Assembly (NCBI GenBank): GCA_037179385.1
Contig: CM074196.1
Location: forward strand, 28,975,986 to 29,039,985
Origin: Holothuria scabra
Lineage: Eukaryota > Echinodermata > Holothuroidea > Aspidochirotida > Holothuriidae
DNA length: 64,000 bases
Direction: 5' to 3'
Shown: positions 24,190 to 35,775 of the stretch, piece by piece
Numbering within the stretch: the stretch's first letter is position 1
Layout: each line of letters begins with the position of its first letter
Program-made: the position numbers and the translations under genes
The notes under the pieces: model-generated
The model's input: the letters and a program-made list of their open reading frames with translations, nothing else
What the model was told of the DNA's origin: nothing
Database searches by the model: none

Positions 24190-24540
24190 AGACGCGCAAA
24201 GCGCGTCGAAATTTTGCGGTTTTGCCCGTCAAATACTGAAAATATTTCGCGCAAGATAATGAAATGGAAGGGAGTTCCAATTTTCCAACAAACTTATACT
24301 TGACTTATTCCTCGTACCCTCCCGAAACTGTCTCGAGCTCTTCCTTATGCAGATTCAAACCCTATCACAGTGTCCCCTGGCAAAAATATCCTGAGGGCCA
24401 TGCATAAGTCCATAATATGTAATCAGCTTCAGCGAACTCTCTGTACGTGCACATATGAAAAATGTCAGCTATCCTCAGGCTGCACCTTTTGACTTTGATA
24501 ATGAAAGATCATTCAGCAATTAAGAAGTTGCTTTCTCCTA
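24190..24540 (+). repeat. Dispersed repeat family A, copy 2
   Basis: Same landmark order as 17440-17800: ACTGAAAATATTT, AAACTGTCTCGAGCTCTTCC, ATGTAATCAG, GAACTCTCTGTACGTGC, CTTTTGACTTTGATAATGA. A short inverted GACGCGCAAAGCGCGTC lies at its left edge. Confidence 0.6.
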
Positions 24541-24946
24541 AAAACCATATTTGGGGTGTCAAACCAACTCAGGCACTCTGCTTAACAACTAGTCTGATGT
24601 ACAAGTAACGACAAAAGATGAGTGGAAGCCTGTCCGACTGAGCTAGGTAACCTCTTTCCCTTTCACTTTTCTTCTTTTTTTCTTTTCTCCGTTTATCCCG
24701 TTCTTCGATCTTACCTCAATATTTCCATTTTTCAACCCCGCTGATTTTTAGGTCGAACCAATTAGGGGCACTTCCCCCTAGCTGCCTAGCCCCTTACCCG
24801 CATATATACACTACTAAAAAATATAGAAAATTTAAAAGTGTGGGTTTCTTAGTGACAAAATTGGATACATGGAGAATTTCATTGATGGGTCTGCCAGTAC
24901 CCCTTTGAATGAAATTATCATCGGGGACAATAGAAATTTGTTGAAC

Positions 24947-25027
24947 CAGCCAGCCAGCCAGCCAGCTAGTCAAGTCAGTCGGTCAGTCAGTCAGTCCGTC
25001 AGTCAGTCAGTCAGTCAGTCAGTCAGT
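24947..25027. repeat. (CAGC)n/(CAGT)n microsatellite
   Basis: A CAGC tetranucleotide repeat passes into a CAGT repeat, giving an open but low-complexity SQSVSQ reading frame. It is not taken as coding. Confidence 0.9.
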
Positions 25028-26010
25028 TATTTGGATGAGCTCAGTCAGTCTTACCAAGTTTTTAAAGGTAACAATATTCATCATAAGGTAGTTAGGGCTT
25101 TAGAAATTGGAAAAAATGACTTTACTTTTTCAAAATAATTTGAAGTTTTGGGTCATTTTGAGAATTTGTTTATAGATTTTAGTGAGGAAAGTCGAAGTTT
25201 GGGGATTTTCATGGGAAAAATCTGGTTTTCTTGTAAAGAAAACTCAAGAAGTGGATGGAATTGAAGCTAATTGGGTTTATACATCTCTTATCAAGAGCGA
25301 ACCCAGCAGAGGGGACGGGCGGATGGCGACCCCCTAGGTCGACTAAGAAGAAAATATCATGAATAAAAATTTAAAAATTAAAAAATAGGATGTAAGTCAC
25401 TTATTTTGCGGGACTTATGAGGTGTGATAGAGATGTGTATACTATGACTCGTACCTCAATTTAGCTGAACCATCTCTGGTACACCAACTGACGCCTGACG
25501 GTAATCCAATTGAACCTCGTTCATTCAAACTACATCTGAGTTATGTATATGCTTCACATACTACCTTCAGTAACACTGGAAAAAAGGTCCTTAGCTGTTA
25601 GGGGACACAGGGATAGATAGCGCTATATGCCCCCGTACAAAATACTAAATCACAAATGAAAAACTCATTTCGATCAAAATTGGCAATATTTTACAAAAAT
25701 GATCCTAAAACAGTAGAACTAGTGACTTGGATGTGAGAGGAAACCGATTCCTATATTCACACTTAAGCATATATGAAGTAGACTTGAGGCAAAGGCCTAA
25801 CCTTCAGGTGGCGGTCCACGCAGAATTTTATGAGGTTAGTCCCGTGTCACCTCTTACTACAGGCAAAATAACCTTTGGTGATGTCTCGTATGCGGTGATT
25901 AACCAAGTAAGAATTTGACTGGCAAAATTCCTCACTTGAACCAACATAGTTCACATTAGGCTTTGGCGGTCCCATATACCATACCGCGTTTGCTGGGAAT
26001 CGCACCCTTA

Positions 26011-26320
26011 CTCGAAACCCATATATGGGCCATATATGGAAACTTATATCTGGCCCATATCTGGTCCAGATATGGAATTTGTATCTGGCTTCAACAAAAA
26101 TTGGGCAAATATAACTTGATATAAAATTTATGGCTCATATAATTTTTTATGGCTCAAATTTTATACGGAACAGATATGGTCCATATATGGAACTTCATAT
26201 CTGGTCCCATATAAAATTTGATATGGTTCAAATTTTATTTGGGCCCGGTGTATGTATGTCCCGTATAGGGATTTAATATCCAGACTATATCTGGATTATA
26301 TATGTCTTCACCAAAATTAA
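26011..26320. repeat. CCATATATGG/ATATCTGG degenerate array, block 1
   Basis: Short degenerate repeats of (C)CATATCTGG, GGCCCATAT and ATATGGAAC. Three exact CC(A/T)6GG motifs lie at 26019-26028, 26030-26039 and 26181-26190. The same motifs return at 27040-27310. Confidence 0.7.
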
Positions 26321-26379
26321 TTATTGCCACTACCTTTGTGTAAAACGTAGCAGAAGACTTGCTTTATTACCAGTAAAAT

Positions 26380-26600
26380 TTTTCTAAGTCCTCCAGACCC
26401 TCTGGCAAAAGGTGGTTCGGCGAAACCAAACTTAAAACTGCTTCCCGAAGAAGCTATTACGTCCATCACTGAAGGACAATACGTGACCAACCTCACAGCC
26501 TTCAGACCATTTACATTATTGGTCTGTCATACATGGCTCTATTCTTGACTGGATGAAAAGAACACATACTACATATCATCTTAGCCAAAAGGCCGAGAAG
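26380..26600 (-). ncRNA. U2 snRNA-headed retroposon-like unit with serial hairpins
   Basis: On the minus strand from 26600, CTTCTCGGCCTTTTGGCTAA and GAT are identical to U2 snRNA from its fifth nucleotide. GTAGTAT and TGTTCTT keep U2 spacing to about 26550, after which U2 similarity ends. The rest has five perfect stems: 26503-26526 (CAGACCA/TGGTCTG), 26461-26477 (GTCC/GGAC), 26440-26454 (GCTTC/GAAGC), 26413-26428 (TGGTT/AACCA) and 26393-26405 (CCAGA/TCTGG). It ends in a short A run. AGAAGACTTGCTT...ACCAGTAAAAT flanks both sides (26352-26379, 26596-26620), as expected of a target-site duplication. It is probably not a functional U2 gene. Confidence 0.65.
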
Positions 26601-27039
26601 ACTTGCTTAACCAGTAAAATGTAAGAACTATATGAAGATCTCTAACAAAGTTAATGTCCATTGTATTACATTGACTTACGTATTTGAAGTTGTTAGTGAA
26701 GAACAAAACTGCTTTGAAATTCCTACTTTTAAACTTGTTAATTACACTGCATTAGTTTAAATAACCGTATGGGGCAATATGTTCCAACATAAATCTTGGT
26801 GGTTTCATGATAGTTCACATTTTACTTCCTTCAAGTTAATCATAAAAAAGAAAATCAGGGATCTAAATTCCTGACAACTCTCACATTGGAACATCATTTG
26901 CATATATAAGTATAATATGAATGAATATTATAACAATTGTTTTAATGTTACGATTTTGACGGTTTGCTGATACTTACTAAGCTTAATTCCAAAGAAAGCC
27001 GAATTGTGTGGGACAGGTAGACAAATAAATCCAAAAAGT

Positions 27040-27310
27040 GTTAATATGACCATATAAAATTTCATGTGTAGGCCTATATCTGGACTGGCATTTCACCAAT
27101 TTATATCTGGCTTGATATGTCCATATAAAATTTTATTTACATATCTGGACTGGCAATTCATTAAGTTATATCTAGCTCGATATGGCCATATAAAACTTGA
27201 TATAATGTATCAAGATACCTATTGAGGGTTCTATATCTGGCTGCATATGGCCATGTAAACCTTAATAACAACCAGATATTTCCAGGTATAAGCCAGATAT
27301 AAATTTTGAG
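27040..27310. repeat. ATATCTGG/ATATGGCCATAT degenerate array, block 2
   Basis: Repeated ATATCTGGACTGGCA, ATATGGCCATATAAAA and ATATCTGGCT motifs continue the block at 26011-26320 after a ~700-bp interruption that includes the U2-headed unit. Confidence 0.65.
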
Positions 27311-28779
27311 TTTGGGTAGTGCAGATATGAGGCTGGATATCTTCGGAGGGGGGGGGGGGGATAGAAAGTACTCAGTGGCGTACGCAGGATTTCTCTGAGG
27401 GGGACATGCAGTAAGTTGAGTGGGGAATCGGAGGGGTCCTTTGAAAAAAATTTGGCCTTTCAAAGGACCCTAGGTACAAAATGGTGCAAGATTTTCGTTT
27501 TTGACCGGAACAGAATTAAAAGTTGAATTGCGGTGGTTCATGAGGATAAAACTGAAAATTTTGTGTCTTTCTTTACATGCAATCTAATGCCAGTTCAATG
27601 CTACCTTTCGAAGAAAAAATTGTCTTTAAATTTGCATACTTTTAGTCGCTTTCTTTTTTGTCGTTTGCAAAAAATATATAATATAAAATATATTTCGAAA
27701 AACTGCAAAGTGATCAGAAAGTTAAGAAATACTTTGACCCCAGAAATGTGATTATATGTGATTGTATAAATGGTCTTGATTCTTTTCGGGGAAACTATAC
27801 AACGGAAAATGAAAATATGCTAATGCTTCGATCCTTATTGTGACTATATGGCTAAATTTAAGTTCCCCTTAATTGATAAAATTGTCTGTGACAGCTCGAA
27901 CTCCCGACTGTTAATGATTTCACTTCTAACATCTCTTGCATGACAAATGATGGCAAACTATTGCTCACCCGCACTTAACCCTCCCTTTTAAGAATTCTTA
28001 TAAAGATAGATGTCCTCAGAGGCAATCGGTGTTTACCTTTTTCAGCAAATTTTAGAATTTGACAAAGTTTGCCTAAATTTTTTGGAAAAACCTTTTTGCA
28101 TAAACTTTAAAAAAAAAACTAAATTGAAAAAATGACACCACTGAGGGACCTTACAGAGACAATCCTTCCCCTTTGAAATTTTTGAGACTAAATTGGGTCT
28201 GGTGCCACATATTCTATACCTTTCGAAGTAAAATCTGTGTTAATAAGTAGCCTAGGGCTACGAATTTTTAGGATAAAGAGAAAATGTCTTTGTGTATTGA
28301 TTCCAGTAACATCCTTTCCTCCAATTGGAATGTTAATAATCGTTCATTCCTGATTACTTTCTCATGGACCGGAAGTACCTCTCATCCCTCCTTGCGGCGT
28401 CTTAAATTTGAGGCACTTTTATAAACTAGGTCTAATTTTCATTAATTTGTAGCTTCGGGATTGGGTTGTTTGTCCTGACGATTTGAGGGATTTACGCATG
28501 TGCATAGCTGCCAAAACAAATTTATAACTTGCTACCAATGTTGATTAGTTAAAAATTTAGTTTGTCATCAACATATTTATAACGGCACCTTCATGTTTCC
28601 GTACAGGGACGGATGTTTTATTGATGTTAACAATAACATGAGTATGCTACCCACAAGCAGAAATTATCAATTAATTGTACGTGGTCTAGTTAAACGAAAT
28701 TATGTGTGCATGTACGTTGTGGTATCTTTGCATAGCTACGGAGTGTTACTTTGGTCCTGAGCGGTTAGAAAAGTTTCTC

Positions 28780-29260
28780 TCGGCCTAGGCCTTCCTGTTT
28801 AAGGTCATCGGTAATAAACTGCGATAGCATTGGGCATTTTTCTTTCTTGGTGACGGTATTTTTGAATTAATAGCCTAACGTTAGGTTTTTTTTTTATTTT
28901 CCATAGCCTAAAAAATTAGGCTCGGCCTAACGTAGCATAGGCCTAGGCTAAGTTAGGCCTAACGTTAACTTAGAGCTAGACCCTTTTGAGTTCGAGTCGA
29001 CTTTGTAATATAGCCTGTGGGTCTACATTAGGCCTAACTTAGCTTACATCTAAGACCTTACATACCTTATGGCGGGCCTAGGCCTAGGCAAAGTTGTTAG
29101 AACTCGAAATTTAGAGGTTTTCTTAATTTGCAAATTTTCTCCCAAATAGGCCTAGCTCCTAGGCCTATCAGTAACATTATAATTCAAAAATGACTCCCAT
29201 CTATAAACTAGAGTAAACACCTAGCCTATAGTATAGGCCTTGGTCTAACTGCTAACTAGG
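28780..29260. repeat. AGGCCTA/CCTAGGC-rich low-complexity region
   Basis: Dense short motifs GGCCTAGGC, TAGGCCTAAC, AACGTTAGGC recur irregularly over ~480 bp. No period is evident and no coding frame is supported. Confidence 0.6.
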
Positions 29261-29401
29261 CATAATGTCAAGCTACAAACTCTCCACCTGAGCCAAGAAG
29301 TTGGTACCAATTAAATAATTTCATCTTAGCTTACAGCTCTAGCTACAAATATGGGAGATAAAATAGCTAACTAAGCTAAAGTAGTTGGCATATTTCATAA
29401 C

Positions 29402-29598
29402 GCGTGCGGCTCGGTTACTTTCCGTTTGGTATACCACCGGAAAATAAAACGATATTCCAGGTGTCACGTGATTAACAAAGACACCAAATCTGCCTTTGCT
29501 ATCTCCGAAAATACAGACAGGTAGGTAAGGCAGATTTGGTGTCTTTGTTGATCACGTTCTGGGGGTAGACCAAACGGCAAGTAACCGAGCCGCACACG
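29402..29598. mobile_element. Foldback/MITE-like element, near-perfect arms
   Basis: GCGTGCGGCTCGGTTACTT at the left and AAGTAACCGAGCCGCACACG at the right are inverted. Inner arms ACAAAGACACCAAATCTGCC and GGCAGATTTGGTGTCTTTGT are exact inverted repeats. The whole unit could form a ~90-bp-armed hairpin. High arm identity suggests recent insertion. Confidence 0.8.
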
Positions 29599-29963
29599 TC
29601 ATGTTTGCATACTCGATTAGGGTGGGTGCAAAATTAGTGTTCTGAGAGGAATACCATTTCTGTGGGACTAGCCTCCTGAAATTGTCCAAAACGCACTGCT
29701 TGATTGCCCAGCTGACCACCAAAAAATTCTGGTTTGTGAACTAGTAGCAATAGGCCTAGGCCTAGACTTAATTCTGTTAGATTGGGATAAACTGTATGCA
29801 TCTGTTTTGCATGCTGCAGTATGAGCAGAAATATAAAAGGTTACTCGTCAGAGGGATGAACTAGCATCAATTTCAACTGTTGAAAAAAGCCAAATCTGCC
29901 AATTAGGATTAGAAATGGGACACATTGATGATTGACTTACTGTATGTTTGTTTGTTTTCATTT

Positions 29964-30193
29964 GATCCTCCCTTGCGGGAACTCGGCAACGCCCCAATGA
30001 AGGGGTATTAGTGCCAAGCTGGCAAAGCCAGTCTCGTGAGACAAACTCACAGTTTTAACGTCTATGATTAAGGGATAGCAGATTAACTACAACCCAGAAA
30101 ACTAGACGACAATTTTGATGGCCGAGCTGGGACTTGAACTCACGACCTCATGACTGGAAGACGCAGTTCATTACCAGTGTACCACTTGCTCCT
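29964..30193 (-). mobile_element. Second tRNA-derived SINE family
   Basis: On the minus strand the head reads GCAAGTGGTACACTGGTAAT (box A-like), then GTCGTGAGTTCAAGTCCCAG (box B GTTCAAGTCC). The body contains GGCTTTGCCAGCTTGGCA and ends GTTCCCGCAAGGGAGGATC. It is different in body from the 13001 family. Confidence 0.7.
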
Positions 30194-31480
30194 CTGTGTT
30201 GCAGTACCGTCAAGGTATCAATAGAGGGAACTTCAAATACTGAATAGTACTAGTTTCCTAACACATGAGCCCATGGAGCTTTCACGTGTGTATCTGTTTG
30301 GTTGTAAGTTATATTTTTACTTCAAACATTCACAAATAATTATATTTACAGTATGCAATGCAGGTTATGCTTACTGTACACTGCAATCCAGTCTCAGCTG
30401 CAGACTATCCTTCATAGCTCCCAAGTTCCGAGAGGCTAGATGCGGGTCCTTCTGATATATCCATTGGTGGATCGCCGGCCTGGGGGAGGGGTATAAGGGG
30501 AGGGGGTGTACCCCGAAAATTTTTGAATTTTAGAAGTGTCTACACGCAAAATGGTGACACTTTTTTTGGCAAATCAGTTACCACAATGTCGCTAGGTTAC
30601 CGCCAAAAAAGTTCAGCACAGTACTGAATTTTTTGCGGTAACTTAGAAAAATATTGTTTTGAGAGATTTGCCAAAGTAATATTATGCAGATACTCACAAA
30701 TGCCCAATGACTAAAACCTCTCCTAGTCACAACATTCAATCGTTATTTTTGAGGTAAATTTTAGTGCAGTACCGACACAGTTTGCAAACGTCAACTCTGT
30801 ATGTCACCGGCGGTCATACCGTACGTGCTGCCGGTGATTTCCATTATTTCCGTACATCTTGCATGGCATTCTAGCCATGGAAACATAAGCCAAGAACGTC
30901 AAGGACTGTCAAGACAGTCCAGAACGTTCGGGCAACTCTGGGACAAGTCCCGCCTGTGGCCCGCAAAGTGGGCAATTATTTTCCCCTATTGAATGCGGCG
31001 TTGCACGACGTTATTACACTATTTTGGCAGTGACAGGAATATATTCCATACTTGCTGCGAAGGTTAGCCGATAACAATGTTGCGACATTGTCCCGTACGT
31101 ACCTATAGGCCTATGCATTGTACAGCAGCGTGAGCAGTTGAATGTGTTGTAAGATACGATACGATTTACTGAATTTGTTGTTATTGGTAAGCTGAATTAT
31201 TTGCTAGTTTGCGTGGTTCTCTAACTAGGAATACTTCGGGGATTTGAAATGCGGGTTTTTCAGAGGGCTTGGCGGGTCAGCGGGTTTGGGTGTCCAAATG
31301 CGGGTCCAACCCGCGAAATGCGGGTCCAACCCGCGAAATGCGGGTCACTTGGGAGGTATGGTCCTTGCATCTAAAAAGTTATCATCTCATGGTACTTTTC
31401 AATAGTTAGAGTGAAATTTTAGCCATTTCAAAAGAAGTATGAAGATTAAATAGGCATTTTACTCCTTGTCTAACACACAG
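30194..31480. other. Region upstream of LANCL, no gene identified
   Basis: Contains a G-rich repeat remnant (30,470-30,520) and a tandem GAAATGCGGGTCCAACCCGC motif near 31,305-31,345. A non-coding first exon and promoter of LANCL may lie here or further left, but no specific site could be supported. Confidence 0.4.
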
Positions 31481-31615
31481 TCAGATGAAAATGCTATAAT
31501 GAAAAGACAGAAAACATCAGATGATTCATACAAGAAAGAAAGATCATTTCCAAACAAGCTTCCAGAATATGATGAAAAGAAGGATAAAGGCCAGTTTCTG
31601 AATGAAGATGGAAAG
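31481..31615 (+). CDS. LANCL first visible coding exon (start ATG at 31499)
   Basis: Bounded by an ACACAG acceptor and a GTACAA donor. The chosen start gives MKRQKTSDDSYKKERSFPNK, like the charged MSKRLKL...FPNPF start region of LANCL2. The frame is also open through SDENAI back to the acceptor, so a start in an unseen upstream exon is possible. A tiny out-of-frame upstream ORF (ATG 31485, TAA 31497-31499) overlaps the start as TAATG. The exon ends in phase 0. Confidence 0.8.
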
Positions 31616-32578
31616 GTACAATACTGTATCTAAACAAAGCTTTTGTTACTGTAAACATGAAAACACCAACATGTTGGTCTCTGATAAATGCATACATGTG
31701 TCATTAATTGATAGAGTCTGTTTACAATAACAGACAAACAAGGTTAGAATCATGGTGTACCTTGAATTTTGTGACTGTAATATCATCATGAATTAGAGGA
31801 GAAAAATAAAGGGGCAAGGATGAAGTGGAAACTTGATCTTTTTGGGCAGTGATGATCCTTCGATTTCTGTAAAGGGATTAAGTTTCAGATGTGTTTCCGC
31901 AGACTTTGAGATGTACAGTAGCGTCTTAGGCAGAGAGATGAGCTATGTGTGTAACTACATTGCAGGTGCCTGAATGTGTACAGTAGTTTAGAAAAATATT
32001 GTAAACACAGGTACCAAACTCATAGTCCTGTTCCTGGACTGTTTGACCTGCTGATTTCTCTCAAAGGCTCTAATACAGAGGTATGTCCTTGAATGTGTAG
32101 CCCAGCTGGCATGTGCACTATTCTATTCTCAGTGACCTGCCTAAATAGTCAGGGAGACATTACAGATACATCCATTGTTAAAAGTGGCTCACATGTGTGC
32201 ACACTTTAATTGTTTACCTGTCGGCTTCCAAAACAACTGAAGAGTTATCAGCCTTTTGGCCTCCAACTGGATCGAGTCACCAGTCCATTTTAAGTTTGGT
32301 ATCTAGGCCTAGGGATTATAAATATCTTGCAATCACTTTACTGTACATCAAACAAGAAATAATGACATTAACATAACAGATTGAAGGGCAAAGGAGGGCG
32401 CATGCCCCATAAGGTGCCCTGAAGTCCAAACCCTAATCAAAAGTCAAACCACCAAACCTAGACAACAGTCCCAAACAATCAGATTCTACCGCAGTCATGG
32501 AAGAACTTGTCAATGTCTACTTTAAAGAAGTGAACTGATGGGGAGTTAACTACCCAGTCTGGCAGACAATTCCACTTG

Positions 32579-32818
32579 TTGATTAGGTTAGGTTAGATGG
32601 AGTTTTATGGCCCAGTTTCTTACCAATTGGTGTAAGTTGAAATTACCTTGGCCTTTTTGTGACACACTGACTTGTTTTACCTTCTCCATTGCTTATTTGC
32701 TGAACACCAAGCACAATGACAATAGGTTCCGTTTTTAATGTCTTTGGTATTACCTGGCCAGGACTTAAACTCCTGACTTCCTGGCTGTAAGTCAGGTGCT
32801 CTGACCACTTGATCATGC
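32579..32818 (-). mobile_element. tRNA-derived SINE (family of 13001), diverged
   Basis: Reading on the minus strand it carries a tRNA-like head (TGGTCAGAGCACCTGAC), GGAACCTATTGTC, CAAGGCCAAGG and the tail GGGCCATAAAACTCCATCTA. Confidence 0.65.
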
Positions 32819-32839
32819 AGAAATATTGAGAGAAAACAC

Positions 32840-33350
32840 CTTTGGGTCAACCCATTTTATGAATTCTGCAAAACACTTCACCCATAGATTCTCTTGTACA
32901 ATGGTGGTTTGAATTGTCATAATGATATTCAGCTAGTGGCACCTTTCAGGGTGTTCTCGAATTCTGGGTCTATTGCTCAAGGTGGGCCCAAATATTTCTG
33001 ACTTTAAAGCATTAACTTTTACAGTTCTTTTTTTAAACAGATTTCAGGGCCTGTAACTTTGATGCTTGATTATTGATCTGTCAATGGTATTCTTGAATTT
33101 GATCCTAGGCCCAATGTGGACCATATGTCCAATTTAATGGATGTGAAAAATATATAGATTCTCTTGTACAATTTTGATGATTTGTCTTGAGGATACTCTG
33201 CTAGTGTTTCCCTAGGGTTTTCAGGAAGTTTGGGTCCAAGGACTATGATGGGCCCTAGGGTCCAGTTACTGTTTTAATGCAGAGTTGATGGCCTATGTCA
33301 TCATGCACTGTTAGTGAGCTGTTTCATGGAAATTTGGAAGTATTGTACTG
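32840..33350. repeat. Interior units related to the hAT-like element
   Basis: CCCATTTTATGA, CTGCAAAACACTTC, TTCTCTTGTACAAT, CTAGTGGCACCTTTCAGGGT and TCAAGGTGGGCCC occur in the same order as at ~936-1,480. A second unit follows at ~33,110. The terminal CCTTGAAA blocks were not found. Confidence 0.55.
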
Positions 33351-34644
33351 TAATGGTTCAAGTTTCTGTCACAGTACATGATTAATGAAGTTACTGTCTA
33401 GTACAAAAATGTAGACCAGTGAAAGTGTGTAATGCTAATCATTAGCCTGTTGCTAATTGCATCTGGCCATTACCAATGATTAACAGCATTTTACTAGATA
33501 GTGGAATGTGCAAATTTGATTCTCACTGTGGCTTCTGATGAAAATAAAAAATGAAGATACTACCACAGTAACACTACACAGTTTTTCATGAGATTCAGAA
33601 AGCTGCCATGGGGTTGTATAGGATTTGTCGGGGTCATAGTGTACAACAATTTAGGTCATTTGAAACGCATACTGTACTAATGTAGTAAAGAAAAACCCCC
33701 ATGGACCCTAAGAGGGTATCTGTATGAGCCTCTGGTGCTCTAGTTTCTTTTCATCTTTTTTTCGAGGAAGATTGTTTTAGTGAAATCAGCCTTATTAGAA
33801 TATAGCATACTGAGTGCATGAAATCAGATATATACCGGTATGCAATTGAAGTGATATTTTTCGTGGCCAAAACTTTTTGAATGACAAGAGAGGTTATTTT
33901 AATTTTAAGTACATGATGCTAGAAGCAAACAGCAAGTTTTAGCTATTCAAGCTGGCAACTAATAATTTGGAATCTATCAGAGAACTTCCTGTTCAGGTAT
34001 CTTGAGATCAATAAAGTTAAAGGCCTTTGTCCCCTTCAAAGACTATTTGCTCAATAGAGCGACAAGGTTGGTTTAAACGGGGTTAACTGCCCCAATTACA
34101 GAGACAAGCTTCACCTAAGAAAATGCCTTTTTCTCGGGTTACACTGACCAAAACATCCTATTCAATTCTAGCAGCATGTAACAGACAATGAAAACCATGA
34201 ATAGATAGGAAGAAACTGTTTTTTGTGAATGTTTCTCCTACATTACTTTAAGTGTATCCCTCATCCCTCCTTGCAATCAATAGTTCGGGACTTCAAAATT
34301 GCAAAATATTCAGGCTGTTTACCTGGTACACAAAGTGGAGTGTGAAATTTTTCTTCTGAATATTGCAGTAACAGATTTTGAATAAACTACTGTAATTTGT
34401 ATACATTTGTGTTGCAGAAAAATTACTGTTTCTTTGATATAAAAATGTAATAGGTCAGATTAAAAATGTGACCCAAATGTAAGGTCTATTCTGACTGGAA
34501 ACACTGTGTATTTGCATTGTCATACTTTACATGTGAACAGAGTACCCCATGTTCAGCCAAATCCCATTATTTTTGTGGAAAAGAAAGGTCATTTAAGGTC
34601 ACCAGAGGACAAAGGGTAAAAGCTTTAAATATTTTTTTCACTAG

Positions 34645-34762
34645 TTGAATGAGGCATGGACAGCAAAGATTAACCAGACTGTTGAAAATCTCCTCAAAGA
34701 CCTAGAAGCTCATCTTCCATCTTCAGCTGGAAATGATGGATCAGTTTACACAGGAATGTCAG
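34645..34762 (+). CDS. LANCL exon 2
   Basis: A 118-bp exon, acceptor CACTAG, donor GTATAG, phase 0 to phase 1. It encodes the amphipathic helix LNEAWTAKINQTVENLLKDL and ends ...GSVYTGMS, equal to the D-T-YTG block of human LANCL1 just before the first LanC helix hairpin. Confidence 0.9.
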
Positions 34763-35048
34763 GTATAGTATAGACCGATCCAGACAGATTGTGATGGTCT
34801 GATTTTAGTCAGCCATTACTGGGGTCCAATACCTTTAATCGTTAAATTTCCTTCCTTACCTGTTCCATGGATGGTTGTACACTGAATTGTATCTTGATTT
34901 TCTCAACTTCACTGAATACGAGGATTTGAAATTCATGCAGACAATAAATGAAGAAGATTAAAGGCTGATTGACCCCACTAATGGCTGTCTACAGTCACTA
35001 AAAACAAGCGCTGATTGGATTCATCTGTAGTTGAGATGAAGGCATTTT

Positions 35049-35101
35049 TGATTCCTTGCCGAAGGCAGGCAAGGAATCTATGCGATGGTGATGTCGTGTG
35101 T

Positions 35102-35142
<41 letters not shown>

Positions 35143-35775
35143 TGTGTGACGCCTGCTTGTAAACACGATATCTCAAGAACGGTAACCCCCAGGGATCTCA
35201 AACTTGGCATGTAGATTGTCCACATTGAGTAGATGGTCCCTATTTTTTTTGGTAGAGGTCAAATGTCATTTGGGGTCACCAGAGGTCAAAACGTAAATAC
35301 CTTGGAAATTGCTTGTAAACACGATATCTCCAGAAGGAAAAATGTGAGCAATCTCATACTTACCTTGCTGATTGTCCATATTGAGTAGATGGTCCCTATT
35401 GTTTTTGATGGAGGTCAAAGGTCATTTGGGGTCACCAGAGGGAAAAAGGTCAAAACCTTGTAAACACTGTATCTCAAGAAGGGTAAATGTGAGGGATCTC
35501 ATACATAGCAGGTGGATTGCCCATATTAAGTAGATGATCACAATCATTTTTGGTGGAGGTCAAAGGTCATTTGGGGTCATCAGAGATGAAAAGCTCAAAA
35601 ACTTGTAAACACCATATGTCAAGAAAGGTAACTGCCAGGAATCTCATATTTACTAAGTGGATTGTCGATATTGAGTAGATGACCCCTATTGTTTTTATTG
35701 GATGTCAAAGGTCATTTGGGGTCATCAGAGTTCAAAACATCTAAACCTTGCAAACACTATATCTCAAAAGAGTAT
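35049..35775 (+). repeat. Composite DR1 satellite element, copy 2, left part
   Basis: Left end GATTCCTTGCCGAAGGCAGG, a (GT)n tract at 35096-35148, then about four units with GGTCAAAGGTCATTTGGGGT and AACACGATATCTC. Units stop at ~35,775. A matching right end lies at 38797. Confidence 0.8.

Noticed and set aside
26384..26545. Open frame on the + strand across the U2-headed unit
   Set aside because: It runs against the inferred sense of the retroposon and is explained by chance in a short hairpin-rich segment.
26541..26600. Functional U2 snRNA gene
   Set aside because: Only the 5' ~50 nt match U2; the Sm site and 3' domains are not recognisable.
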